Source of the DNA: Rhizobium sp. Q54
GTDB lineage: Bacteria > Pseudomonadota > Alphaproteobacteria > UBA2966 > CAIVPW01
DNA length: 64,000 nt
NCBI GenBank assembly: GCA_945947575.1
Contig: CAMEYM010000012.1
Span: 1-64,000, forward strand
Direction of reading: 5' to 3'
A program made the translations under genes and the position numbers. The notes beneath the pieces were generated by a model. It did no database searches, had not been told where the DNA came from, and saw only the letters and a program-made list of their open reading frames with translations. Positions 35,894 through 45,968 of the stretch are shown in pieces; position 1 is the stretch's first letter; every line of letters starts with the position of its first letter.

Positions 35894-37720
35894 ATGAACC
35901 GGGCGACTCTCACCTCCACCGTCGCGGCGCTGGCGCTCGCGGTTGCGTTCCCCGCCGCCGCGCGCGACATGACCCAGGCGCGCCTCGAGAACGCCCACAC
36001 CGAGCCCGACAACTGGCTGGTGGTCAACGGCACCTATGCCGCGCACCGCTACGCCAACCTCGGCCAGATCACCAAGGCCAACATCCAGGACCTCACGCCG
36101 CGCATGATGGTGCTGCTCGGCGGCCAGACGCCAGCGCAGGGTGGCCGCTATGCGGTGACCCGCCTCGAAGGCACGCCGCTCGCCGAAGACGGATTCCTGT
36201 TCGTCTCCGACGGCTGGGGCGCGATCTACAAGATCGACGTGCGTTCCGGCACGCGCGCCGACTTCGTCTGGAAGTACGAACCGCAGGTCGACAAGGTGTG
36301 GGCCGGCGACGTCGCCTGCTGCGGCATCAACAACCGCGGCGTCGGTCTCTGGAAAGACAGCGTCATCTCCGTCTCCCTCGACGGCCGCTTGCATCGCATC
36401 CACAAAGAGTCGGGGCAGGTGCTCTGGGAGCGCAAGATCTACGACCCCAGCATCGCCGAGACGCTCACCGTGGCGCCGCTCGTCATCCGCGATCTCGCCA
36501 TCGTCGGCTCAGCCGGCGGCGAGTACGGCATCCGCGGCTCCCTCGACGCCACCGATCTCAACACCGGCAAGCAGGTGTGGCGCACCCACACCGCCGGCGG
36601 CAACGATCGCGACCCGAATGAGAAGGCCAAGGCCACCTGGCTCGACACCTACAACGCGTGGGAAACCGGCGGCGGCTCGATCTGGCAGACCGGCACATTC
36701 GATCCGAAACTCAACCTCACGTACTGGGGCACCGGCAACGCAGGCCCCGACTACGATCAGGAGTACCGCCCCGGCGACAACCTCTACGTGGCCTCGCTGT
36801 TGGCGCTCAATCCGGACGACGGCTTCATCAAGTGGTTCTTCCAGTACACGCCCGGTGACCCGTTCGACTTCGACGAGATCGCCGAGCATCCCCTCATCGA
36901 CATCGACGGCCGCAGCCTCGTCGTGCACGCGGCGCGCAACGGTCACTTCTACGGCTTCGATCGCGCCACCGGCGCGTTCCAGTACGGCAAGCAGTACCCG
37001 ACCGTGGTGACGTGGTCGGGCGGCATCGATCCCAAGACCGGCCGCCCCATGACCTACGTGCCGGGCGCGCCGCTGCAGAAGTACGCGCCGGGCACGGTCG
37101 CCGACCGGGGCGGCGCCGTCGGCATGTTCTGTCCCGCCATCGCCGGCGGCAAGAACTGGGAGCCGACGTCCTACAACCCGCAGCGCCGCACCATCTTCGT
37201 CACCTCGAACGAGGGCTGCGCCGGCATGCGCACGGTGACGCGCCTCAACCACTTCGAGGGGAAGCTCGACGGCACCACCAAGAAGCGATCGATGTGGACC
37301 GGCGGCGCCACGCTGAACAACCAGCAGATGCTGGCGCGCGGCGTCACCGACACGCGCCCGATCACCATGGCCGGCAACTCGCTCAACGCCATCGACGTCA
37401 CCAACGGCGAGGTGAAGACCAAGATCAGCCTCAAGGCAAAGATATGGGGCACGGTCTCCACCGCCGGCGGCCTGACCTTCGGCTGCGACCAGTTCGGCGA
37501 CCTGTTGGCTTACGACAGCACCAACCTGGCGCCGCTGTGGTCGTTCAACCTGGGCAGTCCGTGCGGCGCGCCGCCCATGTCGTTCGCGTTCGCCGGCAAG
37601 CAGTACGTCGCCGTGCTCGTCGGCTACTCGCCGCCCAACACCCAGACCGCAACCCAAGCCGGCCGCCCCGGCGCCAACCTGATGACTCCATCCAACTTCT
37701 TGGTGGTGTTCGGGCTCTGA
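35894..37720 (+). CDS. Secreted PQQ-dependent alcohol dehydrogenase-like protein (2)
   Basis: The 608-residue paralogue of the gene at 32552 has the same layout: signal peptide (LALAVAFPAAARD), C142–C143 in GDVACCGINNRG, YGIRGSLD with its Glu ligand, YWGTGNAGPDYD, and D325–F–D327 in GDPFDFDEIAEH. It oxidises alcohols or aldehydes in the periplasm using PQQ, passing electrons to a cytochrome c. The D-x-D pattern again suggests lanthanide use. No PQQ synthesis genes or cytochrome partners occur in the window. The start is the ATG next to the -10 box. Confidence 0.82.
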   Translation: MNRATLTSTVAALALAVAFPAAARDMTQARLENAHTEPDNWLVVNGTYAAHRYANLGQITKANIQDLTPRMMVLLGGQTPAQGGRYAVTRLEGTPLAEDGFLFVSDGWGAIYKIDVRSGTRADFVWKYEPQVDKVWAGDVACCGINNRGVGLWKDSVISVSLDGRLHRIHKESGQVLWERKIYDPSIAETLTVAPLVIRDLAIVGSAGGEYGIRGSLDATDLNTGKQVWRTHTAGGNDRDPNEKAKATWLDTYNAWETGGGSIWQTGTFDPKLNLTYWGTGNAGPDYDQEYRPGDNLYVASLLALNPDDGFIKWFFQYTPGDPFDFDEIAEHPLIDIDGRSLVVHAARNGHFYGFDRATGAFQYGKQYPTVVTWSGGIDPKTGRPMTYVPGAPLQKYAPGTVADRGGAVGMFCPAIAGGKNWEPTSYNPQRRTIFVTSNEGCAGMRTVTRLNHFEGKLDGTTKKRSMWTGGATLNNQQMLARGVTDTRPITMAGNSLNAIDVTNGEVKTKISLKAKIWGTVSTAGGLTFGCDQFGDLLAYDSTNLAPLWSFNLGSPCGAPPMSFAFAGKQYVAVLVGYSPPNTQTATQAGRPGANLMTPSNFLVVFGL

Positions 37721-37746
37721 TAGGCAAGGACCGTCTCCCGCGCGCG

Positions 37747-37794
37747 GTCGCACGGGACGCGCGCAATGGGCGCGCAGCGCCCCTTCGGGGTGCC
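37747..37794. repeat. 48-base GC-rich repeat copy
   Basis: GTCGCACGGGACGCGCGC at the left end, GGGCGCGCAGCGCCCC inside and TTCGGGGTGCC at the right match the copies at 56474–56521 and 57739–57786. It is followed by AGGGTGAGGGTGC, a tail shared by other repeats. It cuts off the remnant to its right. Confidence 0.6.
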
Positions 37795-37835
37795 AGAGGG
37801 CAGGGTGAGGGTGCGCAGGTCGTGGTGCTCGCCGT

Positions 37836-38114
37836 CGGGCGAGCCACCGGGCCGGGTTCGGCCAGCGCGCCGCGATGATACCGTTCTGGTCGATGACCGC
37901 CGTGAAGGTGCCCGGAGGAAACGGCGGATCGTCGAGCGTCGCCGACAGAGTCTCGGCCAGGACCGGCAGGATCAGGACGGCCTCGACGTTGCCGCCGCAA
38001 CGAGCGCCGGATGGTCGAAGGCCACCGTGCCGGCGCCCGGGTCTCGTCCAATGACGTAGCCGCTGTCGACGGACATCCCGGTCTTGAGCGCTTGCAGCGC
38101 GGGGAAGAAGGCAC
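37836..38114 (-). pseudogene. Frameshifted sensor (dCACHE-like) domain remnant
   Basis: Two minus-strand frames read as consecutive parts of an extracytoplasmic cache domain: LQALKTGMSVDSGYVIGRDP near the right end, and after a frameshift VEAVLILPVLAETLSATLDD then PPFPPGTFTAVIDQNGIIAA. The latter matches the cache pattern L-P-P-G-W-V-A-A-x-V-D-R-D-G-x-I-V-A-R of sensor kinases and chemoreceptors. No kinase or receptor follows, so it is a decayed fragment bordered by a repeat. The 508-base gap from 37721 to 38228 otherwise holds only the repeat. Confidence 0.45.
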
Positions 38115-38228
38115 GCCTCACGCGTTGGCGCTAGCGCCACTCTCCCAAAGCCTCACCCCAGCCATAGACCGGCAGCTTCCCGCGGCAGAGGAACCTCCGT
38201 GGCGAAGGAGGACCGGGTAGGATGAACC

Positions 38229-39029
38229 ATGAAGATGAAGCCAGGTGTAATCGCCGCCGTGGCACTCGCCGCGGCGAGCGCGACATTCGCCCTTGCACCA
38301 GGCGCTCGTGCCCAAAATTCCGCCGCGCCTCCGCTGGTGCGTGGGCCCGATGCGGCGCGCCCCCTAGGCGACCTGCGTGAGCTCACCGTCGGCAAGCACG
38401 CGCGCGAGTTCCCGCTCGAAGGCTACTACGCCTTCGCGTGCGGCTCGAACGGCGGCACGCCCCTGGAGCAGATCGATGACTGGACCGGGTTCGGCGCCTG
38501 CGCGCGCGACCGCGCCACCGGCCTCCATGAGGTCTACGTCGAGTACGACGATGAGGGCGAGTACACCGCCCGCATGCTGCTCGAGTTGTTCGGTGAGCAG
38601 GAAGGGCGCCTCGGGCTGCGCAAGTACTACGGCACCAAGGTCGCCGGCCATCCTGTCGTGCTCTCGGTGCTGTTCGACGGACGCGGCATCGCCCAGGCGA
38701 TCCGGGCCGTCACCGACCAGCGTGCAGACCTCGAGTACCGCCGCAACGCCTACCTGCTGCGCGTGCCGCTGATGAATGCGTTCGGCGCCGAAGGCTGGGG
38801 ATGCGAGCATCCGCCGCTCGCCAGCGGCGAAACTGCCGTCGGCGCGTTCTCGGTGAAGATGCGTTGCGAGAAGATCGCGCCCACCGGCCGCCGCATGATC
38901 GTCGAGGCGCACCTCTATCGGAAGCCGGGACAGACCGGATACGACCGCGCCGGCGCCCCGCTCGAAGGCGACTTCTTCAGCCAGGGCCGCTGGGAGATTT
39001 GGAACCCGGACTACCGCCCCGCGCCTTAG
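38229..39029 (+). CDS. Secreted hypothetical protein
   Basis: The 266-residue protein has a signal peptide (IAAVALAAASATFALAPGARA). The body has ELTVGKHAREFPLEGYYAFA then CGSNGGTPLEQIDDWTGFGA and a C-x-R region, a beta-rich unit with four cysteines (near 71, 86, 182 and 202). No known domain was identified. It is convergent with the glutathione peroxidase, overlapping by four bases at the stops. It may be periplasmic. Confidence 0.6.
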   Translation: MKMKPGVIAAVALAAASATFALAPGARAQNSAAPPLVRGPDAARPLGDLRELTVGKHAREFPLEGYYAFACGSNGGTPLEQIDDWTGFGACARDRATGLHEVYVEYDDEGEYTARMLLELFGEQEGRLGLRKYYGTKVAGHPVVLSVLFDGRGIAQAIRAVTDQRADLEYRRNAYLLRVPLMNAFGAEGWGCEHPPLASGETAVGAFSVKMRCEKIAPTGRRMIVEAHLYRKPGQTGYDRAGAPLEGDFFSQGRWEIWNPDYRPAP

Positions 39030-39577
39030 GCGCGCGCGGCGAGGGCGTCTTCCAGCACCGCGATCAGGCGCGGATCATCGGGAGTGACATCGGGCTGGAA
39101 TCGCGCCACCACGGCACCATCGCGCCCGACTACGAACTTCTCGAAGTTCCACAGGACATCCGATGCCGATGCGGGCCCGCGTCCGTGCGCGCTCAGCTTC
39201 TCGCGCAGCTTGCTGCTGCCCTCGTGCTGCGGCCGCGCCGCGACCAACGCGCTGTACAGCGGGTGCCGTTCGGGCCCGACGACGGTGATCTTCTTGAACA
39301 TCGGAAACTCGACGCCGTAATTGGTGCTGCAGAAGGCAACGATTTCCGATTCGGTGCCCGGCTCCTGGCGGCCGAAATCATTCGCCGGAAAACCGAGGAT
39401 CTCGAGCCCGAGTCCGCGCTTCTCCGCGTACAGGCGCTGCAGCGCCTCGTATTGCGGCGTCAGTCCGCACTTCGAGGCGACGTTGACGACGAGCAGTACC
39501 TTGCCGCGGTACTCGCCGAGGGTCGCCGCCCGCCCGTCGATGCGGGCGACGGGGATGGAATAGAGGTTATCGGTCAT
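39026..39577 (-). CDS. Glutathione peroxidase family protein
   Basis: The 183-residue enzyme reduces peroxides, with thioredoxin or glutathione. The catalytic tetrad is intact: C37 in NVASKCGLT, Q71 in GFPANDFGRQEPG, and W143–N144 in VLWNFEKFVV. It is a cysteine, not selenocysteine, form, as is usual in bacteria. ATG at 39577 starts the standard MTDNLYSIPV. Homologues often use thioredoxin as reductant, so the electron donor is not certain. Confidence 0.88.
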   Translation of the reverse strand: MTDNLYSIPVARIDGRAATLGEYRGKVLLVVNVASKCGLTPQYEALQRLYAEKRGLGLEILGFPANDFGRQEPGTESEIVAFCSTNYGVEFPMFKKITVVGPERHPLYSALVAARPQHEGSSKLREKLSAHGRGPASASDVLWNFEKFVVGRDGAVVARFQPDVTPDDPRLIAVLEDALAARA

Positions 39578-39657
39578 CTTGATTGGCGATTGGCGAGGGC
39601 TTTCACCGCCACCACAAGGAGGTAAACGGGCGTAGGTGGAAGCCGCCCCGGCGCGCG

Positions 39658-40149
39658 CTAGCAGTTCTGGAAGTTGGCCTTCTTGCAGGCCGCCGCCAAG
39701 TCACGGGCCTTCTGCTGGTCCGGGCGCGTGAGCTTCGGCTCGAGTGCGACGCGGTCGATCTCGCGCTCCTCGTCCTTCTCGGCCGCCAGCGTGTACCACA
39801 TGAGTGCCTTGACGAGGTCCTCCGCGACGCCCGCGCCGCGCTCGTACATTACGCCGACCAGCGACATGGCCTGGACTTCGCCCCGCGCGGCGGCAAGTCC
39901 ATAGAGCCGCGCCGCCTCGGTGAGGTTGCGCTCGACGCCGCGCCCAAAGGCATACTGCAGGCCGAGCGCGATCTGGGCGCCCGGATGCCCTGCTTCGACG
40001 GCCACCTTGAACAGCCGCTCGGCGTTGGCGTAGTCGCCCTTGTCGTAGGCGTCGAGCCCGTCCTCGTACGGACCGGCGAGGGCCGGAGCGACCCAGGTCC
40101 CGACGAGAAGCAGACCGGCCGCCAGCAATGCACGCAGCCCGGCGCGCAT
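39658..40149 (-). CDS. Secreted SEL1/TPR repeat protein
   Basis: The 163-residue product has a signal peptide (LRALLAAGLLLVGTWVAPALA) and three SEL1-like repeats: GDYANAERLFKVAVEAGHPG, NLTEAARLYGLAAARGEVQA and DLVKALMWYTLAAE. Such repeats form protein-binding solenoids. The gene follows the PuuD-like membrane protein by one base, so they are co-translated. The C-terminus has two cysteines (CKKANFQNC) that could form a disulfide. Confidence 0.75.
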   Translation of the reverse strand: MRAGLRALLAAGLLLVGTWVAPALAGPYEDGLDAYDKGDYANAERLFKVAVEAGHPGAQIALGLQYAFGRGVERNLTEAARLYGLAAARGEVQAMSLVGVMYERGAGVAEDLVKALMWYTLAAEKDEEREIDRVALEPKLTRPDQQKARDLAAACKKANFQNC

Positions 40150-40150
40150 C

Positions 40151-40798
40151 TCAGGAGATGAATTCGGCGAAGTGGCGCATGCCGAGCATGGCGAACAGCA
40201 TCGGCAGCGAGAGCATCAAGTTGGTGCGCGAGGCGAGGAATGCCATGCGCGCCGCTTTCTTCTTCTCGTCGTCGGTGGCGGTGACAATGCCAAGCGCCTT
40301 CTTCTGGTTCGGCCAGATGATGAACCAGACGTTGAACGCCATAATCAGCGCGAACCAGATGCCGAAGCCGATGATCGACGTATCGGCGCCGCGGTCGGTC
40401 AGGCCGAGGGCGAATGCATCGACGATATAGCGGCCTGCGCCAGCCAGGATCACTCCGAACAGCACCGTCGACGCGGCCGCCCAGCGGAACCACCACAACG
40501 CGCGCGGCGCGATGAACTTGCTCACCGCCGGTTTCAGCTCGGCGGGGATCTCCGCCATGCTCGGCACCTGCACGAAGTTGAAGTACCAGAGCAGGCCGAT
40601 CCACATGATGCCCGACACCACGTGCGCCCACCGCGCCACGAAGATGGCGATGCTCATGCCGCCCCCGCCGCCTTCGCCTTCCGGCAAGGAGGCGCCGACG
40701 CCGTGGTCGGCGATACCCATGACGGCCAGCACCATCACGACGGTGAGCACCAGGCCGAGCACCACGGTGGTTTGCAGCGAATCGAATGGACTCTTCAT
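40151..40798 (-). CDS. PuuD/DUF989-like membrane protein
   Basis: The 215-residue membrane protein matches the membrane part of urate hydroxylase PuuD: MSIAIFVARWAHVVSGIMWI then GLLWYFNFVQVPSMAEIPAE and AVSKFIAPRALWWFRWAAAS. PuuD proper has a fused C-terminal cytochrome c domain that is absent here, so this is the short form. No other purine catabolic gene is close by, so urate oxidation is only a possibility. ATG at 40798 gives the helix-starting MKSPFDSLQ. Confidence 0.7.
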   Translation of the reverse strand: MKSPFDSLQTTVVLGLVLTVVMVLAVMGIADHGVGASLPEGEGGGGGMSIAIFVARWAHVVSGIMWIGLLWYFNFVQVPSMAEIPAELKPAVSKFIAPRALWWFRWAAASTVLFGVILAGAGRYIVDAFALGLTDRGADTSIIGFGIWFALIMAFNVWFIIWPNQKKALGIVTATDDEKKKAARMAFLASRTNLMLSLPMLFAMLGMRHFAEFIS

Positions 40799-40928
40799 GA
40801 TGGGACACCTCGTTGCGCGGGCGCGCGCGCGCCGCGATGGTCGCGGACGCGCGCAGGCCGCAATGGTAGTCACAAAATGTAGTGCCCCGCAAGGATAGGG
40901 CCGCCGCTATGTGGTATGCAGAGGCGTC

Positions 40929-41630
40929 ATGTCCGAGTTCGTCCGCGACGCCGATCGCGACCGCTTCTGGTGCGTACAGTTCGCGCCGCCCGCCGCCCGT
41001 CCCGCCATGCTGGCCGTACTCGCGTTCGCCCTCGAAGTGAACGCGGTGCAATCGCGCACCACGCGCGAGCCGCTGATGGGCGCCCTGCGCTTCGCCTGGT
41101 GGCGCGAGGGCCTCGACAAGATCTTCGCCCAGGGGCACCTGCCGACGCACCCCGTGCTGGAAGCGCTCGCCGCCGCCGTGCGCACCCACGGCCTGGCGCG
41201 CGAGCTTCTCGATCAGCTGATCGACTCCGCCGAGATGACCGCCGGCGGTGGCGCCCAGGATTTCGAAGGCTTGGTCGCTCGCTGCACCACCGAAGGCGCG
41301 GCGCCGCTCAGCCTGTGGCTGCGGATCCTCGACGCCGAAAGCCGCGCCACCCAAGCGGCCGTCACCGCCGCCGGTACCGCCTGGTCCCTGACGCGCCACG
41401 CCCACGGCCGCGCCGACCGCGACGCCGTCCTCGCACTCGCCGCCGAGACCATCGCCCGCGGCCGCGCCCAGCGCCCCGATGTCTTGGATGCCGCGATCCC
41501 GGCGCTGCTGCCGATGCCGCTCGCCGCGCGCTCCCTGCGCCTCCTGAAGAAGGGCAGGGACCCCGCGACCGACTTCCGCGTCCTGCGCCAGCTGTCGCTG
41601 CTCGGCTACGCGCTATTCAGCAGCTACTGA
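40929..41630 (+). CDS. Squalene/phytoene synthase-family protein, NDUFAF6-like
   Basis: The 233-residue protein belongs to the squalene/phytoene synthase superfamily: [20 protein letters not shown] then [16 protein letters not shown] and [14 protein letters not shown]. The DxxxD prenyl-binding motif is missing (EVNAV), as in NDUFAF6-type proteins that assist complex I assembly. It is normally next to the Mth938-like gene. Here it faces trmFO, with an 18-base overlap of the stops. ATG at 40929 is preferred over 40911. Confidence 0.8.
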   Translation: MSEFVRDADRDRFWCVQFAPPAARPAMLAVLAFALEVNAVQSRTTREPLMGALRFAWWREGLDKIFAQGHLPTHPVLEALAAAVRTHGLARELLDQLIDSAEMTAGGGAQDFEGLVARCTTEGAAPLSLWLRILDAESRATQAAVTAAGTAWSLTRHAHGRADRDAVLALAAETIARGRAQRPDVLDAAIPALLPMPLAARSLRLLKKGRDPATDFRVLRQLSLLGYALFSSY

Positions 41631-42956
41631 GGTCTCGCCCGCCGCGAGCCACGCGCCGAAGTCCGCGCGCGCGCGCTTGACCATCGCGCTCTTGCGGTCG
41701 TCCTTGCGTCCTGCCCCCGGCACCTCCGGGAACAGCCCGAAGTTCGCGTTCATCGGCTGGAAATCGCCGATCGATCCGCCCGTGATGTGGTTGACCAGCG
41801 CGCCCATCGACGTCGTCGCCGGCGGCGCCAGCGGCGCCAAACCGCGCCGCTCGGCCGCCGCAAAGCGTCCGGTCAGCAATCCCATCGCCGCGCTCTCGAC
41901 GTAGCCCTCGACGCCCGTGATCTGCCCGGCAAAGCGAATGCTCGGCCGCGCCTTCAGCCGCAGCGTCCCGTCGAGCAGCTTGGGGCTGTTCAGGAACGTA
42001 TTGCGATGGATGCCGCCCAGCCGCGCGAAGTTCGCGTCCGCCAGTCCCGGAATCGTGCGGAACACCCGCACCTGGTCGCCATACTTCATCTTGGTCTGGA
42101 AGCCGACGATGTTGAACAGCGTTCCGAGCGCGTTGTCCTGGCGCAGCTGCACCACCGCCCACGGCCGCCGTCCGGTGCGCGGATCGTCGAGTCCGACCGG
42201 CTTCATCGGCCCGAAGCGCAGCGTCTCGCGCCCGCGCTCGGCCATCACCTCGATGGGCAGGCAGCCGTTGAAGTACGGCGTATCCTTCTCCCACTCCTTG
42301 AACTCGGTCTTCTCGGCGGCGAGTAGCGCGTCGATGAACGCCTCATACTCGTCCTTGTTCATCGGGCAGTTCAGGTAGTCCTTGCCGCCGCCCTTGTCGT
42401 AGCGCGACTGCATCCACGCGATGCTGCGATCGACGCTCTCGCCATGCACGATCGGCGCGATCGCGTCGAAGAACGCGAGTGAATCCTCGCCCGTCAGCGA
42501 GCGAATGCCGTACGCCAGGGCAGGGGAGGTGAGCGGGCCCGTCGCGATGATCACCGAGTCCCACTCCGCCGGCGGCAGCCCGGGGACTTCCGTGCGCTCG
42601 ACCGTGACACGCGGATGGTTCACCAGCGCACTCTCGACCGCCTCCGCGAACCCGACGCGATCCACCGCCAGCGCCGCACCCGCCGGCACCCGATGCGCGT
42701 CCGCCGCGCGCAGGATCAGCGACCCCGCCCGCCGCAGCTCCTCGTGCAGCAGCCCGACCGCATTGGTGTCCGCATCGTCCGAGCGGAACGAATTCGAGCA
42801 CACCAGCTCGGCCAGGCTCGATGTCACATGCGCCTCGGTCTTTTTCACCGGCCGCATCTCATGGATCACCACCGGCAGCCCCGCCTCGGCGATCTGCCAC
42901 GCGGCCTCCGAGCCGGCGAGTCCGCCGCCGACGATGTGCACCGGTTGGATGGTCAC
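41613..42956 (-). CDS. trmFO: tRNA (uracil-5-)-methyltransferase TrmFO
   Basis: The 447-residue FAD and folate-dependent enzyme makes T54 in the T-loop of tRNA. It has the FAD motif [14 protein letters not shown] at residues 7–20, [20 protein letters not shown] and [12 protein letters not shown]. Its ATG overlaps the uvrA stop by four bases, so it is the second gene of the uvrA-trmFO unit. Length is normal. Confidence 0.93.
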   Translation of the reverse strand: MTIQPVHIVGGGLAGSEAAWQIAEAGLPVVIHEMRPVKKTEAHVTSSLAELVCSNSFRSDDADTNAVGLLHEELRRAGSLILRAADAHRVPAGAALAVDRVGFAEAVESALVNHPRVTVERTEVPGLPPAEWDSVIIATGPLTSPALAYGIRSLTGEDSLAFFDAIAPIVHGESVDRSIAWMQSRYDKGGGKDYLNCPMNKDEYEAFIDALLAAEKTEFKEWEKDTPYFNGCLPIEVMAERGRETLRFGPMKPVGLDDPRTGRRPWAVVQLRQDNALGTLFNIVGFQTKMKYGDQVRVFRTIPGLADANFARLGGIHRNTFLNSPKLLDGTLRLKARPSIRFAGQITGVEGYVESAAMGLLTGRFAAAERRGLAPLAPPATTSMGALVNHITGGSIGDFQPMNANFGLFPEVPGAGRKDDRKSAMVKRARADFGAWLAAGETSVAAE

Positions 42957-45838
42957 GACGCCTTCCGCCGCTTGCCCTGGATGTCGGTCTTCAGATGTGT
43001 GCGCGTGCCCGCGCCGCGTGCCAGCACCGGCGCCAGGTACTGCCCGGTGTAGCTGCCGCTCGTCGCCGCCACTTCCTCCGGCGTGCCGACCGCGACGATG
43101 TGGCCGCCCTTGTTGCCGCCCTCCGGCCCCAAGTCGATCAGCCAGTCGGCGATCTTGATGATGTCGAGGTTGTGCTCGATCACCACCACCGTGTTGCCGG
43201 TCTCGACCAGCGCCTGGATCACCTCGATCAGCTTGCGCACGTCCTCGAAGTGCAAACCCGTCGTCGGTTCATCCAGGATGTACAGCGTCTGTCCGGTGCT
43301 GCGTCGCGACAATTCGCGCGACAGCTTGATGCGCTGCGCCTCGCCGCCCGACAGCGTCGTCGCCTGCTGGCCGACGTGGATGTAGCCGAGCCCGACTTTC
43401 TGCAGCATCTCCATCTTGTCGCGGATGCTCGGCACCGCGGCGAAGAACTCCGTTGCCTCGTCGATGGTCATGTCGAGCACGTCGGCGATCGACTTGTCCT
43501 TGAAGGTGATCTCCAGCGTCTCGCGGTTGAAGCGCCGGCCCTTGCACACGTCGCACTGCACGTACACGTCGGGCAGGAAGTGCATCTCGATCTTGATGAG
43601 GCCGTCGCCCTGGCATGCTTCACAGCGCCCGCCCTGCACGTTGAACGAGAAGCGCCCCGCCTTGTAGCCGCGCGCCGTCGATTCGGGCAGCTGCGCGAAC
43701 CAATCGCGCATCGGCGTGAATGCGCCGGTGTAGGTGGCGGGATTGGAGCGCGGCGTGCGCCCGATCGGCGACTGGTCGATGTCCACGACCTTGTCGAGGA
43801 ACTCCATGCCCTCGATCGCCTGGTGCGCGCCCGGCGCGTCGCGCGTACCCATGAGGCGCCGCGCCACCGCCTTGTAGAGCGTCTCGATGACCAGCGTGCT
43901 CTTGCCGCTGCCCGATACTCCCGTGACGCACGTCAGCGTCCCCAGCGGAATCGCCGCCGTGACGTTGGCGAGGTTGTTCTCCTTCGCGCCGATCACCTTC
44001 AGGAATTGTCCCGGCTTGCCCGGCCGCCGGTGCGCCGGCAGCGGCACCTGGCGCACGCGGCTCAGGTACTGCCCGGTCAGCGACTCCGGCGATTTCAGGA
44101 TCTTGGCCGGCGGCCCTTCCGCGATGATGCGCCCGCCGTGGATTCCGGCGCCCGGTCCCATGTCGATGACATGATCCGCGGCCATGATCGCATCCTCGTC
44201 GTGCTCCACCACGATCACGGTGTTGCCGATGTCGCGCAGGCGTACCAGCGTCGTCAGCAGCCGCGCATTGTCGCGCTGGTGCAGTCCGATCGACGGCTCG
44301 TCCAGTACGTACAGCACGCCGGTCAGCCCGGAGCCGATCTGCGAGGCGAGCCGGATGCGCTGGCTCTCGCCGCCCGACAGCGTCCCGGACTGCCGCGCCA
44401 GGGTCAGGTAGCCCAAGCCAACATTCAGCAGGAATCCCAACCGCTCGTTGATCTCCTTCAGCACCCGCTCGGCGATCTCGTTGTGCTTGGCCGACAGCTT
44501 CTTGGGCATCTCCGCGAACCACTTCACCGCCGCCTCGATCGACATCGCCGACGCATCGGCGATGTTCATGTTGGCGATCTTCACCGCCAGCGCTTCCGCC
44601 TTCAGGCGGTCGCCGTGGCACGCCTCGCACGGTGCGGTGTTCTGGAAGCGCGACATATCCTCGCGCGCCCAGTTCGACTCGGTCGTGCGGAAGCGCCGTT
44701 CCATGTTGGGGATGATCCCCTCGAACGGCTTCTTCGAGCTGTACTTGTGGTTGCCCTCGTTGAAGCTGATGGTGATCGGGTCCTCGCCCGAGCCATGCAG
44801 GATCACGTGCTGCGCTTCCTCGGGCAGCTCGGCCCACGGCGTGCGCATGCTGATCTTCAAATGCCGCGCCAGGCTCTGCAGCGTCTGCAGATAGAAGTGC
44901 GAGCTCGAGCGCTGCCACGGCGCGATCGCGCCTTCCTCCAGGCTGAGGCGCGTATCCGGCACCACCATGTTCGGATCGAAGAAGATGCGCGTCCCCAACC
45001 CGTCGCACACCGGGCACGCGCCGAACGGATTGTTGAACGAGAACAGCCGCGGCTCGATTTCCTCGATGGTGAATCCCGACACTGGGCAGGCGAACTTCGC
45101 CGAGAACACGGTGCGCTCGCCGCTGTCCGCGTTTTCCGCAAAGATGATGCCGTCGCTCAGCCCCAGTGCCTGCTCGACCGAGTCCGCCAGCCGGTTGCCG
45201 AGGTCCGGTTTCACCACGACGCGGTCCACCACGACCTCGATGTCGTGCTTCACCTTCTTGTTGAGGGCGGGCACCTCGTCGATCTCATAGACCTTGCCGT
45301 CGACCTTCACGCGCTGGTATCCGCGCTTCTGCAGGATCGCCAGCTCTTTGCGGTACTCGCCCTTGCGTCCGCGCACCAGCGGCGCCAACAGCAACAGCTT
45401 CGTTCCCGCCGGCATCGCGTTGATGCGGTCCACCATCTGGCTCACCGTCTGGCTCTCGATGGGCAGGCCGGTGGCGGGCGAGTAGGGGATGCCGATGCGC
45501 GCGTACAAGAGGCGCAGGTAGTCGTGGATCTCGGTGACCGTGCCCACCGTCGAGCGCGGATTCTTCGACGTCGTCTTCTGCTCGATGGCGATGGCCGGCG
45601 ACAGTCCCTCAATCGACTCGACGTCCGGCTTCTGCATCAGCTCCAGGAACTGCCGCGCATACGCCGACAAGCTCTCGACGTAGCGCCGCTGCCCCTCGGC
45701 ATAGATCGTGTCGAACGCCAGGGTGGACTTCCCCGACCCCGACAGCCCGGTGATGACGACCAGCCGGTCGCGCGGAATCACCACGTCGATGTTCTTGAGG
45801 TTGTGCTCTTTGGCACCGCGGATGGTGATCGACTGCAT
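42953..45838 (-). CDS. uvrA: Excinuclease ABC subunit A
   Basis: The 961-residue repair ATPase has two ABC modules with [16 protein letters not shown] and [16 protein letters not shown] as Walker A motifs, two LSGGE-type signatures, and zinc-binding C-x-x-C pairs (CPVCDGLG and [15 protein letters not shown]). UvrA finds bulky lesions for nucleotide excision repair with UvrB. The start ATG at 45838 gives the standard [24 protein letters not shown]-type -10 candidate lies upstream (45890–45895, minus strand). Confidence 0.96.
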   Translation of the reverse strand: MQSITIRGAKEHNLKNIDVVIPRDRLVVITGLSGSGKSTLAFDTIYAEGQRRYVESLSAYARQFLELMQKPDVESIEGLSPAIAIEQKTTSKNPRSTVGTVTEIHDYLRLLYARIGIPYSPATGLPIESQTVSQMVDRINAMPAGTKLLLLAPLVRGRKGEYRKELAILQKRGYQRVKVDGKVYEIDEVPALNKKVKHDIEVVVDRVVVKPDLGNRLADSVEQALGLSDGIIFAENADSGERTVFSAKFACPVSGFTIEEIEPRLFSFNNPFGACPVCDGLGTRIFFDPNMVVPDTRLSLEEGAIAPWQRSSSHFYLQTLQSLARHLKISMRTPWAELPEEAQHVILHGSGEDPITISFNEGNHKYSSKKPFEGIIPNMERRFRTTESNWAREDMSRFQNTAPCEACHGDRLKAEALAVKIANMNIADASAMSIEAAVKWFAEMPKKLSAKHNEIAERVLKEINERLGFLLNVGLGYLTLARQSGTLSGGESQRIRLASQIGSGLTGVLYVLDEPSIGLHQRDNARLLTTLVRLRDIGNTVIVVEHDEDAIMAADHVIDMGPGAGIHGGRIIAEGPPAKILKSPESLTGQYLSRVRQVPLPAHRRPGKPGQFLKVIGAKENNLANVTAAIPLGTLTCVTGVSGSGKSTLVIETLYKAVARRLMGTRDAPGAHQAIEGMEFLDKVVDIDQSPIGRTPRSNPATYTGAFTPMRDWFAQLPESTARGYKAGRFSFNVQGGRCEACQGDGLIKIEMHFLPDVYVQCDVCKGRRFNRETLEITFKDKSIADVLDMTIDEATEFFAAVPSIRDKMEMLQKVGLGYIHVGQQATTLSGGEAQRIKLSRELSRRSTGQTLYILDEPTTGLHFEDVRKLIEVIQALVETGNTVVVIEHNLDIIKIADWLIDLGPEGGNKGGHIVAVGTPEEVAATSGSYTGQYLAPVLARGAGTRTHLKTDIQGKRRKAS

Positions 45839-45968
45839 GGGGCCCCAAACGGACTTTTTCGACCGCGCTGAGCTAGGCCGAAACGGGCCATTGTAAAGGC
45901 TCGCGCCCGCGAATTGCGAATCTGGGAGCACCCCGCTAGGGTGACCAAAATTCAGCACTGGGGGTCAC

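Noticed and set aside
40815-40860. GC-rich hairpin near the PuuD-like start
   Set aside because: CCGCGA/TCGCGG stem is short; it resembles the repeat only weakly and was not counted as a copy.
41641-41680. GC palindrome at the trmFO C-terminus
   Set aside because: CGCGCGCGC stretch encodes normal family residues ([11 protein letters not shown]); not a repeat copy.
42821-45871. Open frame of more than 1,000 codons opposite uvrA
   Set aside because: It is the antisense shadow of uvrA, Arg/His/Leu-rich, with no family match; high G+C produces such frames.
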